From Trueperaceae bacterium (GTDB lineage: Bacteria > Deinococcota > Deinococci > Deinococcales > Trueperaceae), in NCBI GenBank assembly GCA_023954415.1, contig JAMLIB010000006.1, forward strand, positions 180,470-244,469: DNA of 64,000 nt. The letters are read 5' to 3'. Shown here one piece after another: positions 7,593 through 15,239 of the stretch (position 1 is the stretch's first letter; the number at the start of each line of letters is the position of its first letter). Both the position numbers and the translations under genes were made by a program. Below the pieces are notes generated by a model. It was not told the DNA's origin. It searched no databases and was given only the letters and a program-made list of their open reading frames with translations.

Positions 7593-7820
7593 GTGCCAGT
7601 ATCGTTAAAGAATGTCGAGGCGGACGCCAGGTCTCTAAGTAGCGAAGACCGCGCGAGCCTAGTCCAAGCCATCCTGGAATCCCTACACCCGATGGATCCG
7701 GCTGTCGAGAAGGAGTGGAGCGCCGAGATCGAGCGTAGAGTCGACGCTTTCGATCGCGGTGAGCTCGCCACCTACTCTGCTGAGAACGTAATTGCTGAAG
7801 CGCGCCGATCTACGAAGTGA
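7593..7820 (+). CDS. Addiction-module antitoxin (unstable antitoxin family)
   Basis: The 75-residue protein starts at a GTG with AAGGGAGG 7 bases upstream. It has the pattern of the small 'addiction module protein' antitoxins paired with ParE/RelE toxins: LSSEDRASLVQAILESL, then EWSAEIERRVDAFDRGE and a tail ending VIAEARRS. It lacks an obvious DNA-binding domain, as is usual for this family. Its partner downstream is truncated, so the module is probably non-functional as a toxin system. Confidence 0.75.
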   Translation: MPVSLKNVEADARSLSSEDRASLVQAILESLHPMDPAVEKEWSAEIERRVDAFDRGELATYSAENVIAEARRSTK

Positions 7821-7830
7821 GGAAGTCGCG

Positions 7831-7971
7831 ATGAGTCTCGGAGTACGGAGGGTTCTCGTCAGGGGCTTTCCCTATGCGGTCGTCTATCGCCCGGTCGAAG
7901 ACGGCATCCTCGTCTACGCTGTCGCACATCTCGCACGTGCGCCCGGGTATTGGCGGCACGGCCGACTCTGA
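7831..7971 (+). pseudogene. Truncated ParE/RelE toxin (C-terminal part)
   Basis: A 46-codon frame from ATG 7831 encodes RRVLVRGFPYAVVYRPVEDG followed by ILVYAVAHLARAPGYWRHGR. This is the C-terminal half of ParE-type toxins, which are normally 90-100 residues. The N-terminal helices are missing, so it was probably shortened by an internal deletion. It lies 10 bases after the matching antitoxin. The short piece keeps the region that contacts antitoxin, so binding without toxicity is possible. Confidence 0.7.
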
Positions 7972-8088
7972 AATCGAGCCGCCTTCTAAACGATTACCCC
8001 GATTCAGGTCGAGGCATGATTGTTATCAACGATGGCGTGGGCACCTACAAGGGACCGGTGGTGACTGGGAGCAGCGCCAAGGACAATA

Positions 8089-8155
8089 CGTTGGCTCGGA
8101 CTTCAGCCGCACCGACGTAGAGCCCGCCCATTCGACATCGGCAGACCGGCTCTAG
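8089..8155 (+). pseudogene. Duplicated 3' end of vapC
   Basis: The 67 bases up to the TAG at 8153-8155 are a close copy of 7162-7228, the last 21 codons and stop of vapC, and similarity continues a few bases past the stop. No vapC sequence precedes it. The 7972-8088 stretch between has no recognised content. Confidence 0.8.
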
Positions 8156-8232
8156 CCGCGAATCTAGGCTTAGCGCGAGCCGCGCTCATTAGGTTAGGTA
8201 GGCCACGCTGTGCCCGGCGCTACATCCAGAGC

Positions 8233-8679
8233 TCAAGAACGGCCGGCCGGCCTCACGCGCAGCGTCGTCCCGTCCACTCCTACGACCTCGACGACCTCCC
8301 CCGCCGCCACCGGCTCTCGCGCCTCGGCCGCGTAGCTGGAGTCGCCGACCCGTACCCTCCCCCGTCCGTGCTCGAACGTCACCAGGCTCTGTAGGCGCTG
8401 TCCGACCAGTCCCTGGAGCTCCTGGTTGAGCTGCGGCCCCGCGCGGTTGGCCCGCCTCTGCACGGCGACGCCGGCCGCGAGCGAAGCGAACATGAGCGCA
8501 GCGAACAGCAGGAGCTGCCACGTCAACGGCAGCGCAGGCCACAGCGCCAGGACCACGCCGGTGGCGGCCGCGCCCAGCCCGATCCAGAGGAGGAAGACGC
8601 CGGGGGCCGCAAGCTCGAGGCCGACCAGGACGGCGCCGGCTATCCACCAGAGCCACGGCGTGTCGAACAGCCAGCTCAT
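8233..8679 (-). CDS. NfeD-family membrane protein
   Basis: The 148-residue protein has an N-terminal membrane region of two to three segments (PWLWWIAGAVLVGLELAAPG and on to about residue 75), then a soluble OB-fold-like domain of about 70 residues (LVGQRLQSLVTFEHGRGRVR and on). This is the short NfeD type that pairs with stomatin/SPFH proteins in lipid-microdomain complexes. It overlaps the upstream SPFH gene by four bases (ATGA), so the two are co-translated. A 61-base fragment of the gene is repeated at 7276-7336. Confidence 0.88.
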   Translation of the reverse strand: MSWLFDTPWLWWIAGAVLVGLELAAPGVFLLWIGLGAAATGVVLALWPALPLTWQLLLFAALMFASLAAGVAVQRRANRAGPQLNQELQGLVGQRLQSLVTFEHGRGRVRVGDSSYAAEAREPVAAGEVVEVVGVDGTTLRVRPAGRS

Positions 8680-9590
8680 CCCGACTTCACGCCCTGGAGG
8701 AGCTCGGTCACGCCAGCGACGGCGCCCGTGATGCCCGTCGCCTCCACCGGGAGGAGCACGACCTTGCTGTTGGGCGCGGAGCCGACCGCCTGCAGCGCCG
8801 CCACGTACTCCTTGGCGACGAAGTACTGCACCGCCCGCACGTCACCGTCCCGAATGGCCTCGGAGACCGTGGCCGTCGCCTTCGCCTCGGCCTCGGCGGC
8901 CCGCTCCCGGGCCTCGGCCTCGAGGAACGAGGCCTCGCGGAGACCCTGCGCACGGAGGATCTGGGCCTGCTTCTCCCCTTCAGCTTCCAGGACCGCCGCC
9001 TCGCGCCGACCGTTGGCTTCCGTCACCGTGGCGCGCCGCCGCCGCTCGGCCGTCATCTGGAGGTTCATCGCATCCTGCAACTCGGTGGACATGCGGATGT
9101 CGCGGATCTCGATGCGGATGATCTTCACGCCCCACGGCTTGGTCGCCTCGTCCACGACGCCCATGAGGGTCTCGTTGATGCGTTGGCGGTTGGAGAGCGT
9201 CTCGTCTAAGTCCATGGCCCCGATCACGCTCCGTAGGTTCGTGGTCGTCAGGTTGATGATGGCGTTCTGGAGCTGCTGCACCTGGTACGCGGCCTTGGCG
9301 GCATCGTCGATGCGGAAGAACACCACGCCGTCCGTGACGACAGCCGCGTTGTCGCGCGTGATCACCGTCTGGGCCGGCACGTCCAGCACCTGCTCCATGA
9401 CACTAAGCCGCTTGCCGATGCGGTCCATGAGGGGGACGATGAACCTGAGCCCCGGGGTGAGCGTCTGCACGTAACGGCCGAAGCGCTGCACGGTCCACTG
9501 CTCGCCTTGGGGTACCGTCTTGATACCAGAGAACAGGATGGCGAGAGCGACTATCACCAGAACGACGGTCAGGAGGCCGAAGCCGTCCAT
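8676..9590 (-). CDS. SPFH/band 7 membrane protein (slipin/QmcA type)
   Basis: The 304-residue protein begins MDGFGLLTVVLVIVALAILF, a single N-terminal membrane segment. The SPFH domain follows (GIKTVPQGEQWTVQRFGRYV; LDVPAQTVITRDNAAVVTDG), then a long Ala/Glu/Arg-rich coiled coil and a C-terminal YFVAKEYVAALQ segment, the QmcA/stomatin-like order. The start at 9590 was chosen because AAGGAGCAGCA precedes it; the longer in-frame upstream start lacks a ribosome-binding site. It would form oligomeric membrane scaffolds with the NfeD partner and influence membrane protease or lipid organisation. Confidence 0.88.
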   Translation of the reverse strand: MDGFGLLTVVLVIVALAILFSGIKTVPQGEQWTVQRFGRYVQTLTPGLRFIVPLMDRIGKRLSVMEQVLDVPAQTVITRDNAAVVTDGVVFFRIDDAAKAAYQVQQLQNAIINLTTTNLRSVIGAMDLDETLSNRQRINETLMGVVDEATKPWGVKIIRIEIRDIRMSTELQDAMNLQMTAERRRRATVTEANGRREAAVLEAEGEKQAQILRAQGLREASFLEAEARERAAEAEAKATATVSEAIRDGDVRAVQYFVAKEYVAALQAVGSAPNSKVVLLPVEATGITGAVAGVTELLQGVKSG

Positions 9591-9781
9591 TGCTGCTCCT
9601 TCCCAACGTGAGGCCCCCGGATCCCGGGCGCCGCGGTCGTAGGCTGTCTGCCTAGTCCGCATAGTATCGGGTTCATGAGGCCGTCGATCGGGCGCCTTCT
9701 AGGCTCACGGCGTCAGTGGCGGGCCAGTTCGCCGCTGTCGGCGTGCGTGCGGGGCTCCGCGGCGCTGGAATCATGCTTCGG

Positions 9782-10330
9782 CTAGTGCAGGCCCACCTTC
9801 GACGCCACCGCGGCGTAGATGTCCGTCGGGCCGTACCGCGACCTGCGCCGGCCGATCTCGGTCGGCACACTGAGCTCGGCAGACACGGCGATGTCTGCGA
9901 AGCGACCGGGCGGCACGGGGAACGGCACCCAGGCCGAGCCCTGGGTCTGGTCGTACTCCACGAGGATCAGCACCCCGCCGCCCTTGAGGTGGCCCGCGAC
10001 GCGCGCGAGCACCTCGCCTTGTGAGCCGCGCTCGACGAAGTGCAGGGAGTTCGCCATCACGATGCCGTCCAAGTCTCCAACCGGAAGCGGCTCCCGGAAG
10101 TCGGCCTCCAACGGCACCACGTTCGCCCCAGCGCTGCGGGGCTCATCACCGACGAGCTCGGACAGGGCACGGACGTCGCGGTCGACGGCGTGCACGGTAG
10201 AGCCCGGTCCGAGGAGGCTCGCCAGCGCTCGCGTGAACGTCCCGCTGCCGGCCCCGAGGTCGGCCCAGACTCCACCAGCCCGGCCGACCACGCCCCGCAC
10301 GATCAGGCGTTCGGCCTCTGCGAGGTTCAT
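9782..10330 (-). CDS. Class I SAM-dependent methyltransferase
   Basis: This 182-residue Rossmann methyltransferase has motif I VWADLGAGSGTFTRALASLL (about residues 21-40), the acidic motif VHAVDRD, then the NSLHFV region and a GGGVLILVEYD strand. The length fits a single catalytic domain. The start overlaps the stop of the YjbR-like gene (ATGA), so both lie on one transcript. The substrate is unknown. Confidence 0.8.
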   Translation of the reverse strand: MNLAEAERLIVRGVVGRAGGVWADLGAGSGTFTRALASLLGPGSTVHAVDRDVRALSELVGDEPRSAGANVVPLEADFREPLPVGDLDGIVMANSLHFVERGSQGEVLARVAGHLKGGGVLILVEYDQTQGSAWVPFPVPPGRFADIAVSAELSVPTEIGRRRSRYGPTDIYAAVASKVGLH

Positions 10331-10698
10331 GCTCTCGCGTCTTCGTCGAACCGGGCGAGCAGGCCGGGAGGGCATACGGCCCGGTAGGCTTCGGTCAACA
10401 CTCCTTGGAGTTCGTGCTGGTCTATCCCACCATCCAGGTAAAGCCCGAGCCAGCCCCGATGGCCTACGTACGGTGGGCGGAAGTACCGCTCTGGATAGGC
10501 GGCGACCAGGGCCTCCTGCGCTCCTCGAGGCGCCGCGCACCACAGGTGCGGGCGGAGGACGTCGTGATGGGTCGCGTGGAAGGCCGCGAACTGCTTCTTA
10601 CCGCGCACGAACCAGGCCGGATGGCCGTGGCTGGGGCGCTCCTCGACCTCGGGGAACGACCGGCAGATGCTCCTGACCAGCGTTTCGGCTGATGCCAT
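10327..10698 (-). CDS. MmcQ/YjbR-like protein
   Basis: The 123-residue protein matches the YjbR (CyaY-like fold) family: MASAETLVRSICRSFPEVEE, then HGHPAWFVRGKKQFAAFH and a C-terminal helix. The start at 10698 is supported by a TATCCT -10 box five bases before it (10704-10709), giving a leaderless transcript; the longer frame from 10749 lacks such a signal. It overlaps the methyltransferase gene by four bases. The function of the family is unclear. Confidence 0.75.
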   Translation of the reverse strand: MASAETLVRSICRSFPEVEERPSHGHPAWFVRGKKQFAAFHATHHDVLRPHLWCAAPRGAQEALVAAYPERYFRPPYVGHRGWLGLYLDGGIDQHELQGVLTEAYRAVCPPGLLARFDEDARA

Positions 10699-10703
10699 GG
10701 TTA

Positions 10704-10709
10704 AGGATA
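10704..10709 (-). promoter_or_regulatory. -10 box TATCCT of the YjbR/methyltransferase operon
   Basis: On the minus strand TATCCT is followed by TAACC and the ATG at 10698, the leaderless pattern. Confidence 0.4.
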
Positions 10710-10912
10710 GCGGCGGTGCAAGCCGCAGGCCGTGCGTGGACACCGTCACGCCGCGCCCGAGCAGATCACCAGTGCGGCGAACCGACGTTCGCTTGGCAAC
10801 CGCCTAGTTCGAATGGCCGGTGCGACTCCTCGCTGGAGACACTAAACGCATGCCGCCATCTTTGCTCATGGACAAGCAGAGGTCCAAGCAGATCGAGTCA
10901 CGCCCGCGAGTG

Positions 10913-10930
10913 TGCGATACTTGTATCGCA
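10913..10930. promoter_or_regulatory. Operator palindrome TGCGATA-N4-TATCGCA
   Basis: A perfect 7+7 inverted repeat abuts the GGAGG ribosome-binding site of the antitoxin gene. It is a likely site for ribbon-helix-helix autorepression. Confidence 0.6.
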
Positions 10931-10942
10931 GGAGGTAGCCCT

Positions 10943-11170
10943 ATGCCGCTCTCCATCCGCCTGGACGCCGATAGCGAGGCCCGGCTGACCGCTCTCGCAG
11001 CGAGAACCGGTCGCTCCAAGACGTACTACGTGCGCGAAGCTATCCGTGCGCATCTCGATGAACTCGAGGAGATCTATTGGGCCGAGGAGGCCGTCAAGGA
11101 ATGGATAGCTCAAGGACGGCCCAGCAGGCCAGCGGCAGAGTTCTGGGCCGAACTTAAGCTCGACGAATGA
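10943..11170 (+). CDS. RelB-like ribbon-helix-helix antitoxin
   Basis: The 75-residue protein starts 8 bases after GGAGG. It has an RHH DNA-binding domain (PLSIRLDADSEARLTALAAR, then TGRSKTYYVREAIRAHLDEL) and a toxin-binding tail (IYWAEEAVKEWIAQGR). The stop overlaps the toxin start (ATGA). It is predicted to repress its own operon through the palindrome at 10913-10930. Confidence 0.87.
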   Translation: MPLSIRLDADSEARLTALAARTGRSKTYYVREAIRAHLDELEEIYWAEEAVKEWIAQGRPSRPAAEFWAELKLDE

Positions 11171-11436
11171 TCCGCTGGAGGCTGGTCACGACACCGGCCT
11201 TCGAACGCTCCGCCCAGAGGCTCAGCCCCGACGTTCAACGCCGAGTACGCGACTACCTGAACGATTTGTGCCGCCTAGAGGATCCTCGTGTTCGCGGCAA
11301 GCCCCTCCGTGGCAACGAGTCAGGTCTATGGAGGTACCGCATCGGCGACTACCGGGTCATCACGTCCATCGAGGATGAACGGCTAGTCATCGTGGCAATC
11401 AAGCTGGGGCATCGCTCGCAGACGCACCGGAAGTAA
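11167..11436 (+). CDS. RelE/ParE-family toxin
   Basis: The 89-residue basic protein shows the RelE pattern: TTPAFERSAQRLSPDVQRRV, then GKPLRGNESGLWRYRIGDYR and the strand VIVAIKLGHRSQTHRK. The Arg/Tyr residues in WRYRIGDYRV are those used by RelE for mRNA cleavage. It is full length and coupled to its RHH antitoxin. This is the fourth toxin-antitoxin module in 6 kb. Confidence 0.87.
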   Translation: MIRWRLVTTPAFERSAQRLSPDVQRRVRDYLNDLCRLEDPRVRGKPLRGNESGLWRYRIGDYRVITSIEDERLVIVAIKLGHRSQTHRK

Positions 11437-11506
11437 CGTTTCGCAAGATCAAGTGGCAGACCGCCACGGTCTGAGCAACGTTTCACCGGCCTGTTTACCT
11501 TCCAGC

Positions 11507-12376
11507 CTAGCCGCGACCACCCGCCCGCCCGATGGCCTCGAACTCCTCCTGGCTCAGCTCGATGCCCGCCGCAGCCACGTTCTCCACGAGGTGCGCCCGC
11601 TTGGACGTGCCGGGGATGGGCAGCACGACGGGGCTGCGCTTGAGCAGCCACGCGATGGCGACCTGCGCGGGGGTCGCGTGGTGGCGCCGAGCGGCCGCGG
11701 CTAGTGGGGAGTCGTCGTTCGTCGGCCCGCCGCCCTCGATGGGGCGCCACGGGATGAAGGCGATGCCGTGCGCCTCGCAGTGGTCGAGGACGGCCTCGTG
11801 CTGCCGGTACGTGAAGCTGTAACGGTTCTGCACGGAGGCCACCGGGAAGACTTTGCGCGCGGCTTCGATCTCCTCTATCCCGACCTCACTCAGGCCGGCG
11901 AGGCGGATCAAGCCCTCGTCGAGCATCTGCCTGATGGCGCCGAACTGCTCGTCACGGGGCACCTTGGGGTCGATGCGGTGGAGCTGCCACAACGCGATCT
12001 GCTCGACACGCAGGAGCCTCAGGCTCATCTGGACCTGCTGGATGAGGTACTCGGGTCGCCCCAGCGGCACCCACCGGTTCGGGCCCGGGCGTGCCTGGCC
12101 GCCCTTCGTGGCGATCACGAGCCCGTCGGGGTACGGATACAACGCCTCGGCGATCATGGGCTCTGAGACGAGTGGCCCATAGGAGTCCGCGGTGTCGATC
12201 AGGTCGATACCCAGCTCCGGCACGTCGCGCAGAGTCGCCAGGCACTCCTCGGGGTCCTCGGGCGGGCCCCAGACGCCCGGACCCGTGACGCGCATGGCTC
12301 CGAACCCGAGGCGGTTCACCCCCACCTCGCCGCCCAGCATGAAGCGGCCCGCCTTGCTCGCGTTCACTTCGTTCAT
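11507..12376 (-). CDS. Aldo/keto reductase
   Basis: The 289-residue protein has the AKR (beta/alpha)8 markers: [12 protein letters not shown] near the N terminus, the catalytic Asp and Tyr in [10 protein letters not shown], Lys in VIATKGG, His in WQLHRID, and the cofactor segment [20 protein letters not shown]. It would reduce aldehydes or ketones with NADPH; the substrate is unknown. The start overlaps the stop of the upstream inositol-monophosphatase gene, so the two form an operon. Confidence 0.88.
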   Translation of the reverse strand: MNEVNASKAGRFMLGGEVGVNRLGFGAMRVTGPGVWGPPEDPEECLATLRDVPELGIDLIDTADSYGPLVSEPMIAEALYPYPDGLVIATKGGQARPGPNRWVPLGRPEYLIQQVQMSLRLLRVEQIALWQLHRIDPKVPRDEQFGAIRQMLDEGLIRLAGLSEVGIEEIEAARKVFPVASVQNRYSFTYRQHEAVLDHCEAHGIAFIPWRPIEGGGPTNDDSPLAAAARRHHATPAQVAIAWLLKRSPVVLPIPGTSKRAHLVENVAAAGIELSQEEFEAIGRAGGRG

Positions 12377-13167
12377 CGCTCCCTAACCCCTCCCCGCTTG
12401 AGCAGGTCGAGCAGCTGCCCGTGCAGGTGGCCGTTGCTGGCCACGAGCGCGGGGTGGCGGATGTCGTACTCCGCGCCGTTTTCGTCCGTGACCTTGCCGC
12501 CCGCCTCCCGCACGATGAGGGTGCCGGCCGCCACGTCCCACGGGTTGAGCGTCAGCTCCCAGAAGGCGTCGGCGCTGCCGCATGCCACCAGGCAGAGGTC
12601 GAGCGCGCCCGCACCGGCGCGCCTCACCGCCCGCGCCTCCCTCAGGCCAAGGGCGAAGGCGCCCAGGTTCTCGCGGATGTCGTCCTCGACGGCGTTGAAG
12701 CCAGTCGAGACGACGGCCTGTCGGAGCTCCGTCGTGCCCGTGACGGCGATCGGGCCGCCGTCGACGCGCGCGCCCTGGCCCCGCACGGCCGTGTAGAGCC
12801 GGTCGCGCACGCTGTCGAGCACGACCCCGACCTCTACCGTGCCCTCGATCTCGAGGGCGACCGAGACGCAGTAGAACGGGAAGCGCGCCGCGTAGTTGGT
12901 GGTGCCGTCCAGCGGGTCGACTATCCAGCGGTGAGTGGCTCCGGCGGCGCCCTTCTCTCCCCCCTCCTCGCCGAGGATCGCGTGGTCGGGGAAGGCCCCG
13001 CTCAGGACCTCGCGGATGCGCGCCTCGCTGAGCTTGTCCACCTTGGTGACGATGTCGGCGAAGTTCGCCTTGGTGTCGACCTGCTTGTCGGCGTCGGCGG
13101 CGTAGAAGCGGTGGATGCGCCCCGCCGCCTGCGCCGCCGCGATGGCTACGTCGAGGAACTCGTTCAT
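12373..13167 (-). CDS. Inositol monophosphatase family protein (SuhB-like)
   Basis: About 264 residues with all Mg-binding motifs of the family: [28 protein letters not shown], and the C-terminal [20 protein letters not shown]. It dephosphorylates myo-inositol phosphate or a related sugar phosphate. The start at 13167 ([10 protein letters not shown]) is preferred over the in-frame ATG nine bases upstream because a TATCAT -10 box (13175-13180) lies seven bases before it. It is first gene of the pair with the aldo/keto reductase. Confidence 0.87.
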   Translation of the reverse strand: MNEFLDVAIAAAQAAGRIHRFYAADADKQVDTKANFADIVTKVDKLSEARIREVLSGAFPDHAILGEEGGEKGAAGATHRWIVDPLDGTTNYAARFPFYCVSVALEIEGTVEVGVVLDSVRDRLYTAVRGQGARVDGGPIAVTGTTELRQAVVSTGFNAVEDDIRENLGAFALGLREARAVRRAGAGALDLCLVACGSADAFWELTLNPWDVAAGTLIVREAGGKVTDENGAEYDIRHPALVASNGHLHGQLLDLLKRGGVRER

Positions 13168-13174
13168 GGGCGCC

Positions 13175-13180
13175 ATGATA
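13175..13180 (-). promoter_or_regulatory. -10 box TATCAT of the inositol-monophosphatase operon
   Basis: It lies seven bases before the ATG at 13167 on the minus strand and overlaps the alternative start codon at 13176. Confidence 0.4.
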
Positions 13181-13322
13181 GGCCCACCAGGGCGCGACCC
13201 GGAGGCGCGTGTCGAGGAACCGGCTTTGCAGCGAGGCGCTAGGCGCGGTCCGACCCGGCGGTCCGGGGCCGGCCGACCTGCGCGGGTCCGGTCGCTCCGG
13301 GCCCGACCGTGTACCCTGCCCC

Positions 13323-14360
13323 ATGGCTCGGGAGCCTCGAGACCACCAACCTGCAGAGCCGGCGACCGGTCCGGGGACCGCGGCCGGCAAGGATGGCGTC
13401 GCCACCGTCGGTACCGCCCTCACGGGCGCCGCAAGCCGCAGCCGCTTGGCCACCCGCGCGAGCGGGGCGGTCGCGGCGTTATACCGGCTGCGGCCGATGC
13501 GCGTCCTGCACAACTACAGCCTGAACCGCGGACCGCTGCTGGCCGCCGGGCTGTCGTTCCACTCGATCTTCGCGGCGTTCGCCGCGTTGTGGCTGGGCTT
13601 CTCCATCGGCGGCCTCGTGCTCCAGGCGCAGCCGAGGCTCAGCAACGCTGTCTTCGAGTTCATCAACAGCGCGGTCCCCGGCCTGATAGACATCGGCGAC
13701 GGCGACGGGCTCGTCAAGGCCAGCGCCCTCCTCGCGGCGCCGGTGCTGAGCTGGACGGGCGCGGTCGCCTCCGTCGGCCTCCTCCTCACCGCCCTCGGCT
13801 GGCTGGCCGCGACCCGCGCCGCCATCCGCACGATCTTCGGACTGCCCGGGCCAAGGACCAACCCCCTGATCCTGCGCCTACAGGACGTCGGACACGCCTT
13901 CGCGTTCGGCCTGGCTGTGCTCGTCTCCGCAGGGCTCACGCTCGTGGGCACCCGGGCGCTCGGGACCTTCGGCGCCTACTTCCATTGGTCGGCCACGGAC
14001 CTCGCCGCCCGCGGACTCGGCCTCGTCGTGATGTTCCTCTTCGACACCGTTGCGCTGGCGAGCCTGTTCCGCGTGCTGGCGGGCATCCCCATCCCAGCCA
14101 GACGCCTGCTCGGCGGCGTGCTGATGGGCGCCACCGGCCTCGGGGTCCTCAAAGTGCTGGGGAGCCGTCTGCTGGTCGCCTCCGGGAGCAACCCGCTGCT
14201 CGCGTCCTTCGCGGCCATCATCGGCCTGATGATCTGGTTCAACCTCATCTCGCAGGTCATCCTGATGTCGGCTTCCTGGATCGCCGTCGGCGCCAGCGAC
14301 GAGGGCAGCAGCGTCGGCGGTCGCACGGGCGTGGACGACCGGGACACAGGCCCAAGATGA
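13323..14360 (+). CDS. YihY/BrkB-family inner membrane protein
   Basis: The 345-residue protein has a charged, Ala/Thr-rich cytoplasmic N terminus of about 60 residues and then six hydrophobic segments with the YihY/BrkB layout: LNRGPLLAAGLSFHSIFAAF, LSWTGAVASVGLLLTALGWL, and the conserved FAAIIGLMIWFNLISQVIL near the end. The family's function is unsettled (formerly 'virulence factor BrkB' and wrongly RNase BN). The start was chosen by the TACCCT box at 13312-13317, five bases before the ATG. Confidence 0.85.
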   Translation: MAREPRDHQPAEPATGPGTAAGKDGVATVGTALTGAASRSRLATRASGAVAALYRLRPMRVLHNYSLNRGPLLAAGLSFHSIFAAFAALWLGFSIGGLVLQAQPRLSNAVFEFINSAVPGLIDIGDGDGLVKASALLAAPVLSWTGAVASVGLLLTALGWLAATRAAIRTIFGLPGPRTNPLILRLQDVGHAFAFGLAVLVSAGLTLVGTRALGTFGAYFHWSATDLAARGLGLVVMFLFDTVALASLFRVLAGIPIPARRLLGGVLMGATGLGVLKVLGSRLLVASGSNPLLASFAAIIGLMIWFNLISQVILMSASWIAVGASDEGSSVGGRTGVDDRDTGPR

Positions 14361-14414
14361 CACCACTACCGGCCGCGTAGCGACCAACGTCATCGCCAAG
14401 GAGGTCTCGGCAAC

Positions 14415-14960
14415 ATGACGACCAAAGCGCAACTCCGCAAGACCGCCCTCTCACTGCCGGAGGTCGAAGAGGGCACGCACTTCGGCGCGCTCGCGTTCAA
14501 GGTGCGAGGCAAGGGGTTCGTGTCGCTGACCAACGATGGGTTCGTGCAACTCGCGCTGACGGACGAGCTCACCGAGCAGGCCCTGACGCGCTTCCCCAGC
14601 GCCGAGAGGATCACGCGCTCGGGCAAGGCGATCGGCGTGCGGGTCCCACTGGCCGCCGTCAACGGCATGGAGCTGAACTCGCTCGTGGAGAAGTCGTGGC
14701 TGAGCAAGGCGCCCGCGGCGCTCGTGAAGGCACGACTGGCCGCGCATGGCGGCGCGGCCGGGACGGGTGCGCGTGCCTTGCCTAAGAGCATAGGGAGACC
14801 GGCGACGCGGGCCCTGCTGGCGGCCGGCATCGGCTCTCTTAACGATGTGGCACGGAGATCGGAGTCGGAGTTGCTTGGCCTGCACGGCGTCGGCCCTAAG
14901 GCCGTCCGCTTGCTGCGAGAGTCCTTGGCCGAGCACGGCTTGGCGTTCAAGAGCTTCTAG
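14415..14960 (+). CDS. MmcQ/YjbR-like domain fused to a helix-hairpin-helix tail
   Basis: The 181-residue protein starts after AAGGAGGT. Residues 1-100 are YjbR-like (KTALSLPEVEEGTHFGALAF, then KGFVSLTNDGFVQLAL). After an Ala/Gly linker, residues 118-175 (SIGRPATRALLAAGIGSLND, then ELLGLHGVGPKAVRLLRESL) form a helix-hairpin-helix module like the RNA polymerase alpha C-terminal domain, including the LHGVGPKA hairpin. Such tails bind DNA or proteins. The combination suggests a DNA-associated role, but none is proven. Confidence 0.75.
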   Translation: MTTKAQLRKTALSLPEVEEGTHFGALAFKVRGKGFVSLTNDGFVQLALTDELTEQALTRFPSAERITRSGKAIGVRVPLAAVNGMELNSLVEKSWLSKAPAALVKARLAAHGGAAGTGARALPKSIGRPATRALLAAGIGSLNDVARRSESELLGLHGVGPKAVRLLRESLAEHGLAFKSF

Positions 14961-15239
14961 AGCGCGGGACAGGCTCCGCACCGCCCGCCGTGCCCGGTGA
15001 GGCCTTGTCCCAGCTCTATGAGGTCACCTACCGAGTCGTCCCGCGCATGTCGTCGTTCGGCCGGCCCACTCCGTTCCGGGAACGTCCGTTGCGAGCCGAC
15101 TGCGCTTGGCTCATCGCCGACTCGTGCGAAAGCTCCCAAAAACATTTGATAACACGTCAACCACGACAGTCCATCTCGCATTGTCAACCATGCCGTGAAC
15201 GGCCGCCCAAAACGGCCTATAGCGGCCTTAGGATCAGCC
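14961..15239. other. Intergenic stretch, nothing firm
   Basis: I see no gene here. A short AT-richer segment near 15135-15165 may hold the promoter of the downstream lipoprotein gene, but no clear -35/-10 pair stands out. Confidence 0.35.
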
